Below, piece by piece: positions 1-11,570 of a stretch of 64,000 nucleotides of DNA (within the stretch, counting starts at the first letter, position 1; the number at the start of each line of letters is the position of its first letter). The DNA is from Polytrichum commune (taxonomy: Eukaryota > Streptophyta > Polytrichopsida > Polytrichales > Polytrichaceae): the NCBI GenBank assembly GCA_950295325.1, contig OX485803.1, forward strand, positions 11,100,001 to 11,164,000, read 5' to 3'. A program made the position numbers and the translations under genes. The notes under the pieces are model-generated. The model had not been told where the DNA came from, made no database searches, and was given only the letters and a program-made list of their open reading frames with translations.

Positions 1-230
1 TTCACCACCATGCGATGCCCTAACCCCCTACGCGCTCCTGGCAACCCCAATCCTAAACCCCGGACCTTCAAAACTTCCAGACCTTCGAATTTCGCTCCCT
101 TCCTCGCCCTCAAGCCACCGGAGAACGAAACCCTTTGGCTGCGGTTCTCAGCTGCTGAAACATTCTGAGCAGCCACGGGTGCAATCTGTGCGGCCGTGAG
201 GGCCTTCCGGCACATCATCGAGGCCGCCAT
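1..230 (-). CDS. N-terminus of a plastid-targeted protein (partial, runs off left edge)
   Basis: Reading leftward from an ATG at 230-228, 76 codons stay open to the window edge. The first ~50 residues have the make-up of a chloroplast transit peptide: MAAS start, rich in Ala, Ser and Arg, very few acidic residues early, basic patches (RARKGAK near residues 41-47), and a likely processing zone around HRMVV at residues 72-76. The segment is GC-rich and codon-like, unlike the AT-rich DNA to its right. Its mature domain lies outside the window, so the product cannot be named. The plastid address is inferred from composition. The start is the first ATG of the frame; two further Met codons follow at residues 5 and 6. 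Confidence 0.6.
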   Translation of the reverse strand, partial: MAASMMCRKALTAAQIAPVAAQNVSAAENRSQRVSFSGGLRARKGAKFEGLEVLKVRGLGLGLPGARRGLGHRMVV

Positions 231-780
231 TGCCACAAAACGGCAACCGCTACGGCCTCAAAGATTGCAAACCTCGAAGACAAGCTTCAGAGCTTTGGAC
301 AGCGAGATGTAAGTCGATACGGGACGAGCTACTGTGAGGGTACGCTCGATGGAGCGCGGAGAGCGAGATATGGATGCGACGGTGGGGCGAGTATCATAAC
401 TATGATGGCTATGGTGATGAAGAGCTGAAGAAGGGGTGGAGGGATTTTTGCGGACGATGGGAGGCCACCAGGGCGACGAGAAACGAGAGGCGCTCGCTGG
501 TCACCGCTGACGTTGACGTCGATGCCCGCCGCCTGACGCCGCGAGGAGGGGGAGCGTCCACTCTTTGGGCTCCCCTGCCGCGTGTGGGTCTGGTGAGGCG
601 GCGCAGTTGGCCGCGCGGTTGCGGTATGTCGCATCCCTGCGGTTACGCGGTTCCCAGCGTCCGGACATCGGAGTCGGTCTTGAGCTTAGCCAACTTGTGG
701 CCCTACACACAGGCCATCAAAATTACAATGCTTTTATTTTATTCCATTAAATTATTTTCTTGATTCTCCTCGAAGATTCA
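231..780. promoter_or_regulatory. GC-rich leader and probable promoter side of the left-edge gene
   Basis: GC-rich sequence continues from the start codon at 230 to about 715 and then drops sharply to AT-rich DNA. It fits a 5' leader plus proximal promoter of the minus-strand gene. Overlapping open frames on both strands here (for example 329-634 and 374-763) resemble nothing I know and look like by-products of high GC. I see no clear TATA box. Confidence 0.3.
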
Positions 781-1799
781 ATCGTCGGCCGTTTCACATA
801 AGGCAAATGGACTCTCATTCATGCGCTACATCGTTCTTGTGAGGAAACGTCTTTGTGTTCTTTTTGGGGGATCTTTGAATTGACCACACACTAGTTAAAA
901 ACGGCCACAAGGACGCATACAAAAGCATTGGCCAAGTTGTTTAATTTCTTTAGTTGGCCAATTTGATCAATACAAATACATAGGTGATACCTTACTCTTT
1001 TTCATGTGTGCAATGAAAAATTAAATTTTGACAAGTTATGTGACCATGCAGCACATTCCTATGATCATTTCAACAAACTATGTGATTGATTTAATAATCC
1101 CCCCCTTTTTCAATCAAATCACGTCTTGTTATCGACAATCTGACCAAACCTTGCATAATTTTTATTCTTAAATGGAAACACGCCACCTTGTAAAGATTCA
1201 TGCACAATATGTACCCGGATCTTTTTTGGGTGATATTGTTAGGGGCAAGCACTATCTCGCATTCTATAGAACAATGTGCATTGATTTTCATTTCTTTGTG
1301 GTTTTCTCATTACAATTGTTTTCAACCCTAATATATAATGGATTCCCTAAAAAATGACTACAAAGTTTAGGTGTTTGTTTTGAAAGTTTGCAAGAGGTTT
1401 GGAACATGTCAATTTGAAGCTCTATGTTTGTTTACAATTTTCAAATAGACAAATAAATTAATTTAAGGATCGATCTTGGTGTTGTTTTTCCAAGAGGAAA
1501 TGATCACGGTTTATGAGTGGAGGTCTAATTTGGTTAGCCTTTACTTACATATTGTCAAAAAGCACCCTCAACATATATAGAAGAGATAGTCTTGGTCCCC
1601 CTAGGATTTGAAACGATTCCGAACACTTCACTCAACACACAAATCATGAACAAACCTCATCATGTGGAGAAGGTGTGACATTGCATGATCACTTGCGTCT
1701 TTGCAAATTCAAAGAGAATATGAAAATAACGGGACTTATTTGAGTTCACTAAGATCCCCAAATTGCCTCTTGAAGTGAGCTCCGTGAACAATGCTCGCT
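781..1799. other. AT-rich intergenic DNA, nothing recognised
   Basis: I see no coding similarity, terminal repeats or tandem units. The short open frames at 1091-1357 overlap on both strands and look random. Confidence 0.4.
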
Positions 1800-2397
1800 T
1801 GGAACATCCGGGAATCGGTTTATCATTTGAAACGCATGTATTGCTATAGTTCTATTTTTCAACATAGAAATCACATTCACTCAAAATAGTTCAAATTGTA
1901 CATAATAAATATTGGTTACACCATAGAATCAAATTTTTATTAAAGATACATGCATGCATATATAAGTGGACTACTCCAAATACATTGTGGAAGCTAGGGG
2001 CCCCACATTACATGAACTTTGTTGGGCTTGGTTTCAACCGTATTGGGATTGGAATCTTCTTCTTTTGATACCATCCGAGCATCTATAATAAACATACTCA
2101 CCCACAACATTTGGGAACCGTAATATCATTTGAAACCACACACATTGCTATGGTTTTTTTCCAACATAGAAATCATAATCTCTCTAAATTGTTTAGATTG
2201 CATATAATAAATGTTGGTCACACCCATGCATTACATTTTCCATAACATATACATATGCATTCTTATATACAATTGCACTACTCCAAATACATTATGGGAA
2301 GTTGGGGGCCCCACATTACACAAACCTTTGTTGGGTTCAGTTTCCACAGATGTTGGGATCGGTTTCGTCTTTTTGGTACCATTCGGGTATCTATATT
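1800..2397. repeat. Two-copy tandem duplication of about 300 bp
   Basis: Unit 1 (about 1800-2085) and unit 2 (about 2107-2397) align along their length. Shared blocks in the same order are ATCATTTGAAAC, CAACATAGAAATCA, ACATAATAAAT/GCATATAATAAAT, CTACTCCAAATACATT, GGGGCCCCACATTACA and a TTGGGATnGG stretch. The copies have diverged by many substitutions, so the duplication is old. No coding content is seen. Confidence 0.75.
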
Positions 2398-2402
2398 GAG
2401 TA

Positions 2403-2600
2403 ATTCACATTTTATACCATTAGGGTACGGTGGGTTTTTTTTTCCAATACCATCCGAGAACTTTCATACCTAGGTAAAATCATCCTACTATCAATATGGT
2501 TTAGAATGATATCATTGACCCAAATAATGATTTAGGTATACAAAGATGCGCTCACCTTGACATACCCGCCAACTGCATCAAAGAACCTACCCGTGGGTAT
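2403..2600 (-). repeat. MITE-like repeat family D, partial copy D1
   Basis: This is a partial reverse copy of the sequence at 13497-13825 and 37727-38020. Diagnostic shared blocks (reverse complemented) are GAACCTACCCGTGGGTAT, the GACATACCCgCCA segment, and an internal TACCTAGGTAAAATC stretch. Copies are rich in GGTATT/AATACC. It lies directly before family C copy C1. Confidence 0.55.
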
Positions 2601-2640
2601 CACAACAGTGACACCAATCTTATATCGGTCCATTATACGT

Positions 2641-2992
2641 AACGTATGTGGGTGTTATTGGCTCCTCTCCTTAATTGGACAAGGATCAAAGAGCAAGCAC
2701 CATAAAGCCATATGTTTAACAGAGAGATTGGGCTACATCTTCAAATACTCATAACTACTCTACACTCAACAACGAACACGATTCGGAAGACCCATGTTTT
2801 CGGTTACGAAACCAACAAACATGCCACTCCCGATAACCACGACTGAAATGAGGGGGAATCCAATTTTCAATCCGATTCTTACACACGTTTCATTGTATGT
2901 TTGCTACCGCAACACGAGTTTTGTTGTGTAAATCGAATCGGTAGAAGGTGGAGAACATGGCAAACGAACTCAACAACACTCACATACGTTAC
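2641..2992 (+). repeat. MITE family C, copy C1, about 350 bp with terminal inverted repeats
   Basis: The left end AACGTATGTGGGTGTTATT is the inverted partner of the right end near 2972-2992, whose reverse complement reads AACGTATGTGAGTGTTGTT. Two other copies occur at 15788-16184 (inverted) and 16398-16773. The body shares GTTGTGTAAATCGAAT and GGTAGAAGGTGGAGAACATG with copy C3. There is no coding potential, so this fits a short non-autonomous DNA transposon. Confidence 0.75.
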
Positions 2993-3808
2993 CTATATAC
3001 ACTTGACCAACATTGGTTGCCCTGGCCCCAAAACTTCGGCCCAATGGCTCGGCCCCCCCGACTCCACCCCACCGGATTGGTCGAGAGGGCCGGACCAATC
3101 ACGGGCTTCGGTGAATCCGCCCGGCTGGCCAATGGGGTGCAGCCCGACATTCCGATTGGGTCATGGGATGGTTGACAGTTGCCTCAATATCCTGTTGTGG
3201 ACCACACACACACATGTGGAGTCTACATAAGGAACGAGCTTTTACTCCCCATGTACGATAGTACTCTACAAAAAGCCACCAAGTTTAATAAGGTAGGAAA
3301 ACGGGCAACGGTGAATGACCACTACCGGTGCATTAGGCTAGGAGTAGAATGGTTCTCGTGTGGGCTCAAAACGGTCGATTATAAAAGTGGTGGCCTGAAA
3401 AGGGTGCAGTGGTACGGATGCAGTTGTCGCCTGGATAGGTCTTGTTTCACACCACTCGGGATCGATTTTGGGTGCCATTGAGTTACTTGTTCGTGTGTGC
3501 ATTCGCATGCAGAGCATGATATTTTGATGCTCAAATTAGGGAGACTCTACATGGGTTTGACTTTCTTGCCTCCTTGAGAAAATGTAACTATTCATTTACA
3601 TGTAATAGAATTACAAAACAACTTGCATTCCTCATCATGTCCTCTTCTTCATCTATTGCGCAAACTTCAAGCCACTCTTTTTGGCCAACTCAACTTATAG
3701 TCACCGGTTTTGCCGTTTTTTTCTACCCTATATCTTACCCCAAGCTTGAGCTACATAATGTCTACGGAACCCCATCCATCGTGAAGGTGAGGTCTCAACA
3801 AACTACAC
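2993..3808. other. Locally GC-rich unassigned segment
   Basis: Between about 3020 and 3470 the sequence is richer in G and C than its surroundings, but the overlapping plus-strand frames (2901-3230, 2948-3175, 3179-3481) do not resemble any protein I know. It may be a gene fragment carried by repeats or old unidentified transposon sequence. Confidence 0.3.
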
Positions 3809-4402
3809 TCCACCATTTATGGTATTGAGTGTCGTGTTATTGGCGAGTGGTCTAAATTAGATGTCTAGAGGTCTACACGGTTTATGGTATTTAGTGTCAC
3901 GCACATTAGTAAAATAGATGCACGGAGGTCTCATAGTGTCACATCCGCTAGTTGTCAATATGACAATGTTTGGTCCAAATATGTAACATTTTGAAGTGAA
4001 AATTTATTTACATTATGACATTTGGCGTAGGACATGGAGATGCTTGAGATAATAGTTTTGTGTTTTAGTATGCAAGGGGAAGATATTATTGAGGATACTA
4101 ATGGCAAGTGTCATGCGTTTACATTTTAGTATGCAAGAGGAGTATATTCTTGAGCATACTAATGGCAAGTGTCATTCATGTACACTTTACTCAACTTGTA
4201 GACCATTGTGTAACATAGCCATACACCTCATAACATTATTGTACATACTCATGCCAAGATATTAATTAGTGCATTTGAACACCAAGTGTCATGAGGTGAC
4301 AATAATGGTGAACTTGTTGACTTATTATGTAACCTAGTATACGCCTCAAAGTAGGCTAAGTGACAATATTATGCATGTGACACTAAATACCATAAACGAT
4401 GT
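3809..4402 (+). repeat. MITE family A, copy A1, with duplicated left end
   Basis: The left terminus near 3879 reads CGGTTTATGGTATTTAGTGT. The right terminus ending at 4402 is its inverted match (CACTAAATACCATAAACGAT). The roughly 520-bp body matches copies at 10640-10860, 10881-11570 and 14096-14640, with shared blocks such as GTATGCAAGgGGAAGATA and CATACTCATGCCAAGATATT. The left ~62 bp are tandemly doubled (3809-3870 and 3873-3935), both carrying GGTCTAAATTAGATGTCTAG or a close match. No coding potential. Confidence 0.8.
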
Positions 4403-6352
4403 AGTAGTGACACATAAGTTAATTGTCAACATGACATCTTTTTTAACATATATGACCTTTTGAGGTGCATAATTATTGAGAAAAAAATATTTCATGAGCA
4501 AGTGTATGTGAGCATGCTTATGAAACATGGGTCGAATAGATGTGGCCAAAGGGTATCCTATGATAGTGCCTGAAATTTTACTAACACTCCCCATAATTTT
4601 TACATATATGGATTCTCCCCCACACATATGTACACATAAATTAGGTTACATATGCTCAATAAAAAAATTGATTTCATGGTAATTGTGCCCGCTCAGTTTA
4701 GTATATTGGATTTATAGTCAATAAGATTGACCTAAGGGTTGATTATTAAAGGGATGTATTTTTAGTCTCAGTATAAATGACCTAATGGGTTTATAACATA
4801 TTCCACCCAAGCCAATTGGAATGCAATGCCCATGATCTTTGGAAGTGGAAATGCGAAGCAACCCATGTAAGGCATGGAGAAGGCATGTGATTTCCATTGG
4901 GAGCGGTCATTGCCATCAACATGGTCAAGCCTATTGTTGACGACCTTGCTAGAGCATTGGTTCAGCAGTCATGTTACATTGAGTTTCTGGAAAAAGACAT
5001 AATTGGGAAGGTTGTTTTGATAATTCAATATCAACAAATGGAGATTGACTCAGGACTTAGGTGGAGAGAATGAATCTCATAGACTAGATTGTGTGAATTC
5101 CAATGCCCCCCAAAACCTTCCCACTATGCTCCCATTCTCAAAAATTGATTGCGACAACAAATACACACCAAAATTTGTGGCACATTGTGCGTACTTTAGC
5201 CACTTTGAAAGTCATACGCATTCCAATCCATGCAAGAGGCATGTCCTCCTACAAGGCAAAAGTTGGCGTCTTCAATCATGTGTCATGTTATGATGGCCTC
5301 TTCCAATCAAAGAACACGAAGAGGTCCATTTGCAAAACATCTTGACTTTGTCTTGGTGACAAAAAGTAGTGTGTGGGTGACCAAATTGAGTACAGTGTGA
5401 TGCCCTACCCCATGTACATGATGTTTGGCCAATAAAAACGGGCGCAAACCTGATTCCTTTGGAGGCCTCTATATTGGAAGATGATGGGTTTAAAGTCGCT
5501 TGATTTGGAGAGTACTGTGGGGTCCAACAAGGCAGTCTCAATTTAAAGCACCCAACAACTCGAAATGGGAAGGTTGTCCATTATAGTCAACCTTCCAAGC
5601 CCCATCATCAATGAATGACACTTGCTTATTTGTCAAAATGGTGATTGTGGAGGAGGTGGACTTGACTCCACCCTTGGATAGTATGCTTTATGTTGTTTAA
5701 AACCAAGAGAGTGCTACCCATGGCAAGCATTATCACACGATAGTCAACAAGTACCCTAATATTCGTGCACATCTTTCTTGAAGATGGACAACTCCAACAT
5801 TGGTGGAAAACAACCATATATTCCACGTAAACACATAAACAATTTGTTTTTATTGTTGTTGTGTGCGGATGAGGAAGTGGATATGTTCATCCACAACAAC
5901 CCCTGGAGCCTTGCTTCTCTGCACAAACTCCTTCATCATGATCTTATGGTTTAGATTGCAATGACTAGAATTTCAATGCATAACGAGTCCAATATGTTAG
6001 TATTGCTATGTCACATCTACTACATTTTGCAATACCTAACATTGTATTAAATAATATGATTATGTTTCAAGGCATATGTTTCTTTGGAGCAATCGTTGAT
6101 TTGTATGTGAAAATAAAACTTAAAAACTATTGTGCAAAATTTGATATTGTCTTATTCCAACTTGCCGAGCATATAATAAATGGTTGCACCCTAGACAAAT
6201 GTATGCATACAATACCCACATGCATGTGTTAGGATATGATATTGTCTTTTGGAACAATATAGTTGAATGTGATTGTTTGGATATTGGTATCGTTATGAAC
6301 AAGTTACCCACTTCAACAAGTTTGATCTTAGTTGGGGTATGGAGAGATACTA
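4403..6352. other. Unassigned AT-rich DNA
   Basis: No protein similarity, terminal repeats or RNA genes were recognised. The segment 4800-5840 is slightly GC-richer and less repetitive and carries scattered open frames on both strands (5045-5293, 5103-5345, 5272-5541, 5626-5826). It may be a decayed transposon body, but nothing identifies it. Confidence 0.35.
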
Positions 6353-6484
6353 TGCCGTAGAAATGGCATGATGGTCCACTATAGTTGAAAATATTGACCG
6401 TTGGTAGACAGTGACTTCTTGGTATATTATGCTGTAGACATGGCATGATGGTCCACTAGAGTTGAGAATATTGACCGTCGGTAG
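6353..6484. repeat. Short tandem duplication, about 77-bp period
   Basis: Two nearly identical blocks occur at about 6353-6405 and 6429-6484, each containing ATGGCATGATGGTCCACTA followed by GTTGAnAATATTGACCGT. The second is immediately followed by ATATTTAGTGT-type sequence also found in MITE families A and B. Confidence 0.75.
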
Positions 6485-6607
6485 GTCCACTAAAAAGGAT
6501 ATTTAGTGTTTGATACACTAAATACGAATGCATAACCCTATGAAAGTAAGTAATATTAAATGTAAACTCAAACACTAAATATCAACTATGGTAATATGTG
6601 GAAGTTA

Positions 6608-7865
6608 CAGTCTAACCTTGGTAATGTCACCCTTGTTAATAGAACACCTTGATATTGTCACCTAAAAGTTTGAAACCGATTTTCATAGTGTAAAACTCCC
6701 TCGTTATTATCCCTATCACCCTTGGTAATGTCACTATTTTTTTTTTCAAAATCCGTAGTGTAAATGTGATAATACCAAGTATGGATGGATTGTATGTGAT
6801 GGTTGGATGGACAAATTGTTGTAGCCGAAAGGGTCATGCGCCGCCCCCTGCACTATCTTGTTCCTTCCACCAAATGTGACTTCAGTTGTTTAACCTTTGG
6901 ATCAAGGAGTGATTGCAGCATTCAAAATGTGCTATAAGCGCAAGCTTGTTGCCTGGACTTTGCAACAAATTGATAACAACTCAAATGAAGATTTGGGGAA
7001 ACTGAATGTTGATCTATTTCAAGCTATGCTATGGTGTGTGGCGGTATGGCATGAATTAGATGATCAAACCATTAGAAATTGTTGGAGAAAGTCCGCCATA
7101 TTGCTTACATAGTGGAATGCATATATCAACAATTTTGATGAACGTATGAAGTCCAAAATGGAGGAAGCAACTTTGGAATTGGGCAATCTCATCGCCGCAT
7201 TGAATTTGGGTTTGGATGTCGAAGGCAAGCCTGTAGAAAAGCTTTGTCCTTTGGAGTACATAAACATGGAAGGTCAAGATGATTTTGAGGTGGAATATTC
7301 TACTAAGGAGCTTGTGCAATTAGTGCAAGATGGTGAACAAGTTCTTGATTCCATGGAAGTAGACCCATTGATTGTTGATAGTAGTGATGATGAGTCTAAA
7401 GTAGTGAAGCTAAGCGATGCACAAAAATATGCTAAAGATGTTTTGAATTTTATGGCTAGCCAAGGTTCTCAGATTTTCAACACTATGGAGTTGTTAGGAA
7501 TGGAAAAAATCCATGACAAACTCATTAGAATTGGTGTTGCACATTTAACATCAACAAAACAATATGACATTAGAAGCTTCTTTGTCTCTAGTGAGAGGTC
7601 TTTACCTTATCTCAATGACACATTATGATGTGCTCTTGTTGTTATTCACAATTTTGAATTATATTTTACATTCAAAAACATTGAAGTCTCGTATTTGTTA
7701 TTTTCTTTTTTACATTGTAATTTTATTTTGATTTTCTACCCTTTTTTTTTATTACATCACATTATGCACAAATCTTCAAAATGTGACATTATCAAATATG
7801 TCACACCTTGTTTATATCACTCTTTTTGGTGAAACGGATGGTGTGACATTATCAAGGTTAGACTA
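6608..7865 (+). mobile_element. Decayed pogo/Tigger-type (Tc1/mariner superfamily) transposon, 1258 bp
   Basis: The left end at 6608 reads CAGTCTAACCTTGGTAATGT. The right end, reverse complemented from 7865, reads TAGTCTAACCTTGATAATGT. Both are flanked by TA (6606-6607 and 7866-7867), the target-site duplication of Tc1/mariner elements. Extra GTAATGTCAC/GTGACATTAT motifs lie just inside each end (near 6650, 6725, 7785 and 7845), like subterminal transposase sites. The only gene inside is a broken 3' part of a DDE transposase (6852-7628). The N-terminal DNA-binding part and most of the catalytic core are absent, so this is an internally deleted, dead copy. Confidence 0.8.
6852..7628 (+). pseudogene. 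C-terminal fragment of a CENP-B/jerky-like DDE transposase
   Basis: One frame runs from 6852 to a stop at 7628 and is broken by TAA at 6891-6893 and TAG at 7110-7112. It begins with the hallmark of pogo/Tigger transposases just before the third acidic residue, LPPNVTSVV, then stop, then PLDQGVIAAFK. A DQTIRNCWRKS motif typical of the post-catalytic region follows (about 7050-7090). The remaining 160 codons (7146-7628) include an acidic DSSDDESK stretch. The first stop replaces the Gln that family members usually have before P-L/M-D-Q-G, consistent with CAA to TAA. The protein cannot be active: the DNA-binding domain and the first two catalytic Asp are missing. Function is known from the family; the assignment rests on these motifs. 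Confidence 0.75.
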
Positions 7866-7867
7866 TA

Positions 7868-10640
7868 CATGTTTGGATTTAATGTTTGTAGGGATATGAA
7901 AAAAAATGCCGTCGTCTTTGGCAGATGAGAGATCAATGAGTAGGAAGATGGGGACACCAACCATGAAATCTCAAGTCCAGTGAGATTCATGCTTCACAAG
8001 AAGGGAGGTGACAGTAGGAAAGGTAGTTGAACAAGGTAGGGTGGTAACAACATTGAGTATAATCAAACACTAAATATTATATTTAGTGTAGTGACTCCTT
8101 GGTAAATTGTGGTTGGTTTGTGGGTCATGTTTGATTCTTTTGCATGGGGTGTGACATGCTCGTGGGGCTCCGCCTGCCCTTTGACATCTTTAAGCTTTTA
8201 CTTTTATCATTTCACATTGAGGTTGACATGCCTTTAGATGGATAATTTTCTTTATGCACCCAATAAGTGGTGTGTCTCCTGGGGGGAAGGGGGGGGGGGG
8301 GCAACATGGATATTCTTGTAGGATATGCAAATAATGCAAGATGGTTAACAAATCCAAATCATGCTCACATCCATTGCCTTATGATTTTTAGAGCTCATAT
8401 TAATGTGTTTATTAAGTGTTCAAAGAGCATATTCTTGTGCTCATTAAGTGGTCATATATGCCCCCGAATCATATTTAGTGTTGATTCTAGAATGGTTAGA
8501 ACATGAAAATCCAATCTTTTGGTAATCCCGAAGTGTCTACGAGGCCCAAGTGGGCTGCTCTGAGCAAAGAATTAGCATACTTTAGCTCGGTACTTTCTTT
8601 TCTCGCTTCACAATTTATACATGCTTCATCAAGTTCATAAATCATATTTTATACATTGTCTTATGTCAAGGAGAAAATAAAAATGCTTATACTAGACATT
8701 GATGATCATATACAACATACGATTTGCATCCAAGGGCGCCCATGCTACGTATTCGGACGTAAATCTCCAATAACGGTAGATTTCCTGAAAGTTTGAACTT
8801 CAATCCGTTATTTCTCAAACTCAATCAGTTCATCCATAACCACACTCTAAACTCCATATTATCACACTCGTGGCAACCAAAGTGCACATGATATTAAGGA
8901 GTTATGTAGCGTTAACAGGGATGCGTGATGAGAGAGAATTAGTGTGTGTAGCATGTGACATTATGAAATAATGACACTAACTCAACATTACAATAATGAC
9001 GCTAACTACAATGATCACAACGTGATGTGTGTGGTTGATTTCTTCAGTGGTTTAACTTTATGTCAAACCCCAGGATGTAGGGGAAGGGAACGTGATAACA
9101 AGTAGTGAGAACATCCGTTCCCGAGGGTTTGGGAATGCAAGAGAAGGAGTGAGATTAAGGAGGTTGATATTACAGAGTTTGCAGTGTACACTAGCAGTTG
9201 GTTGGTTCATTGGTCATGAAGAAGATTGGCCACATGATAGGCTCACACAACTTACCTTATCAGGTTCAATGACAATTGGGGGGTTGGTGAAGATCTTTTG
9301 ATGCCACGTGGCACTGGGAAAAACTTTAAGCGGTGCATACAATATTGGATATGTAGTAAAATATCTGCTTGAAGCCTGAGAAGAATCTCCTGGCTCAGAT
9401 TTTTCGCCCCTCTTTTTTAGCTTATGGGGGAGGGGGGGGGGGGTTTAATAAATTTCTTTATACTGTTCTCCCTCTTTAGTATTACACATTTAGGAAACAC
9501 AAAAAAGGTTGTATTATTTAACATGTTCGGGCCACTGAGAATCATCAAGAAACGCCTTTATATGATCACTCAAAGTGATGGGCTTTGGAACAACCTCCAT
9601 GTACACCAACAGTGGCACTACAACACTACAATAGAATTATGTGAACATGTTGTTGCACTCAACTTTAGTTAACTAGATATAACTATAGTTAACTACATTT
9701 TCTGATAGTTCAAATCACGAACAATTATAGTTACGAAAGGCGACTAGTTAACTAATAGTTCAATTAGTTGGTTAGTTGTCCAAGGTCTGAAATATTAGCA
9801 TGGGCCACACTAATTTTCTAGACTTGGTGGAATTAATGTGGGTCCAAGACCCTCGGGTCTTCCCCTAAGTCTTCATGTAGACTTCCGATCAACACATTAA
9901 ATATTAGTTATAAGACAAAAGTAGCACAAAAATAAAGTAGTCACCCACAATGATTTTCTTTAAAAAAAAATTAATGTGGCCCACACTAATTTGCATTATG
10001 AGAATGAGCATGGCCTCTAGAAAAATGAATGTGTCCCACAATACTAGGATTATTTAGTGTAGCATCTGGTTCTCCCCATTCATTGAACTTGACTACTTGC
10101 CTACAATCACCAAAGTTTAACCAACAATCAAATGAACAAGGTTAGCTTATATTCGCCACATTTATATTTTAATTTGGAAAGCGATGTACAGTAGTTTCCT
10201 AGCAACGTGAGCGGGTGTTTGCCTAATAGTTAATTGAAGTGCCCAAAACAGCTAGGCAACCTGGAAAATGATATATCAAAATCCGGCAATTTTGGAATAT
10301 ATTAAAATAACTTAAACTTTCATCTAAGTTTGTTTTGATGGCTTTAAGATGGCTATTGCTAATTTCATCTAAAGCGGCCGATGAACCCCGAACCCTTACA
10401 TTCACCTTTGAAGTTCCCATTAGTTATCCTACACTCTTCTGTGACATGGTTCATTATGTGTGAAAGATATGTTGCATTTGTGAAAGATTGCGGGGGTTAG
10501 AAGTGTTAGAATGACGAGACAAAAGACTTTGCAAGCTAAGTTGAGCTTTTGTGATTTGGGAATTCTTCTAATCTTTTAACTTTGTTTTTGGCAAACCATG
10601 TCAATAATTTCCTAGAAATTTAGGTACCTTCATGTTTAAA
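7868..10640. other. Unassigned AT-rich DNA with G-runs and repeat remnants
   Basis: No gene was recognised. Visible items are a palindromic remnant CACTAAATATTATATTTAGT near 8066-8086, resembling the ends of MITE families A and B; long G runs at about 8281-8301 and 9426-9444; a cluster of GTTAACTA motifs between 9664 and 9755; and two related segments containing GGCCACACTAATTT / GGCCCACACTAATTT near 9800 and 9975. Confidence 0.4.
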
Positions 10641-10860
10641 TATCTACATCATGACATTTATACTAGCAAATTGGGATACTTTAGATGATAGTCTTGTGTT
10701 TTAGTATGCAAGGGGAAGATATTTTTGAGTGTACTACATGGCAAGTGTCATACGTTTACATTTGTGTACACTTTACTCAACTTGTAGACCACTGTGTAGT
10801 ATAGGTATGCACCTTATAACAATATTGAACATACTCATGCCAAGATATTGTCCTCTCTAG
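10640..10860 (+). repeat. MITE family A, truncated copy A2
   Basis: This matches the left-centre part of copies A1 and A4 (TTTTAGTATGCAAGGGGAAG, then GTACACTTTACTCAACTTGT, then CATACTCATGCCAAGATATT) and stops where the inverted copy A3 begins about 20 bp later. The two form a head-to-head pair. Confidence 0.7.
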
Positions 10861-10880
10861 TCCATCTAGAAGGACTTCAC

Positions 10881-11570
10881 CGTTTATGGTATTTAATATC
10901 ACATGCATAATAGTGTCACTTACCCAATTTTGAGGCATATGCTAGGTTACACTAACACTCCATACCTTCACCATTAACGTCACCTCATGACACTTGGCGT
11001 TCAAGTGCACTTACTAATACTCTTGACATGAGTATGCTCAATAACTATTATGAGGTGTCTGCCTACGTTACACAATGGTCTATAAGTTGACTAAATTGCA
11101 CACAAATGATACGTGGCATTACTATGCTCAAGAACACCTTCCTCTTGCATACTAAAATGTAAACACATAACAATTGGCATTGGTATCTCAACAATAATTT
11201 TTTCTTGCATATTGAAATGCAAAACTGTCATCTCAAGTATCCCAATGTACTAAACTAACAACCCACCCTCACTTACTGGTGCGGGCCACCAGTGAACGGT
11301 TCCTACTAGCATGGGCCACTTTTAGAGTTGGTTTAGCCAATAACAACCTCTGGATGTAACTAGTGTTGATAACAACTGTTCACTGGTAGCCCGCACTAGT
11401 AAGTATAAATGGACTATAAATGTCAGAATGTAAACAACCTTTCTCACTTGAAAAAAATGACGTATGTTGATGAATAGAATCATATTGGCAATTAGTGGAG
11501 TTGAAACTTTGAGACCTCTACGCGTCTAGGCTCTTGCAAATAGTGTATGTGCCACTAAATACCAATTAAC
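10881..11570 (-). repeat. MITE family A, inverted copy A3 carrying a nested MITE
   Basis: On the plus strand it starts with CGTTTATGGTATTTAATATC (the family right end, inverted) and ends with CACTAAATACCAATTAAC near 11553-11570. Its body is the reverse complement of copies A1 and A4. It is longer than them because a different element with its own terminal inverted repeats (11272-11403) sits in it. Confidence 0.75.
11272..11403. mobile_element. Small nested MITE (about 130 bp) inside family A copy A3
   Basis: The inverted ends are 26 bp with two mismatches: positions 11272-11297 begin CTTACTGGTGCGGGC, and the reverse complement of 11378-11403 begins CTTACTAGTGCGGGC. The interrupted host sequence resumes on both sides. 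The exact insertion edges may lie a few bases outside the inverted repeats; TAAA occurs just outside on both sides, so a short target duplication is possible but not proven. Confidence 0.65.

Noticed and set aside
329-763. Overlapping open frames on both strands in the GC-rich left end
   Set aside because: No similarity or conserved motif. They lie upstream of the plastid-targeted gene start and overlap each other, as expected from high GC alone.
8281-9444. Long G-runs near 8290 and 9430 as possible functional G-quadruplexes
   Set aside because: Homopolymer runs without the repeated spaced G-tract pattern; they could also be length errors in the assembly.
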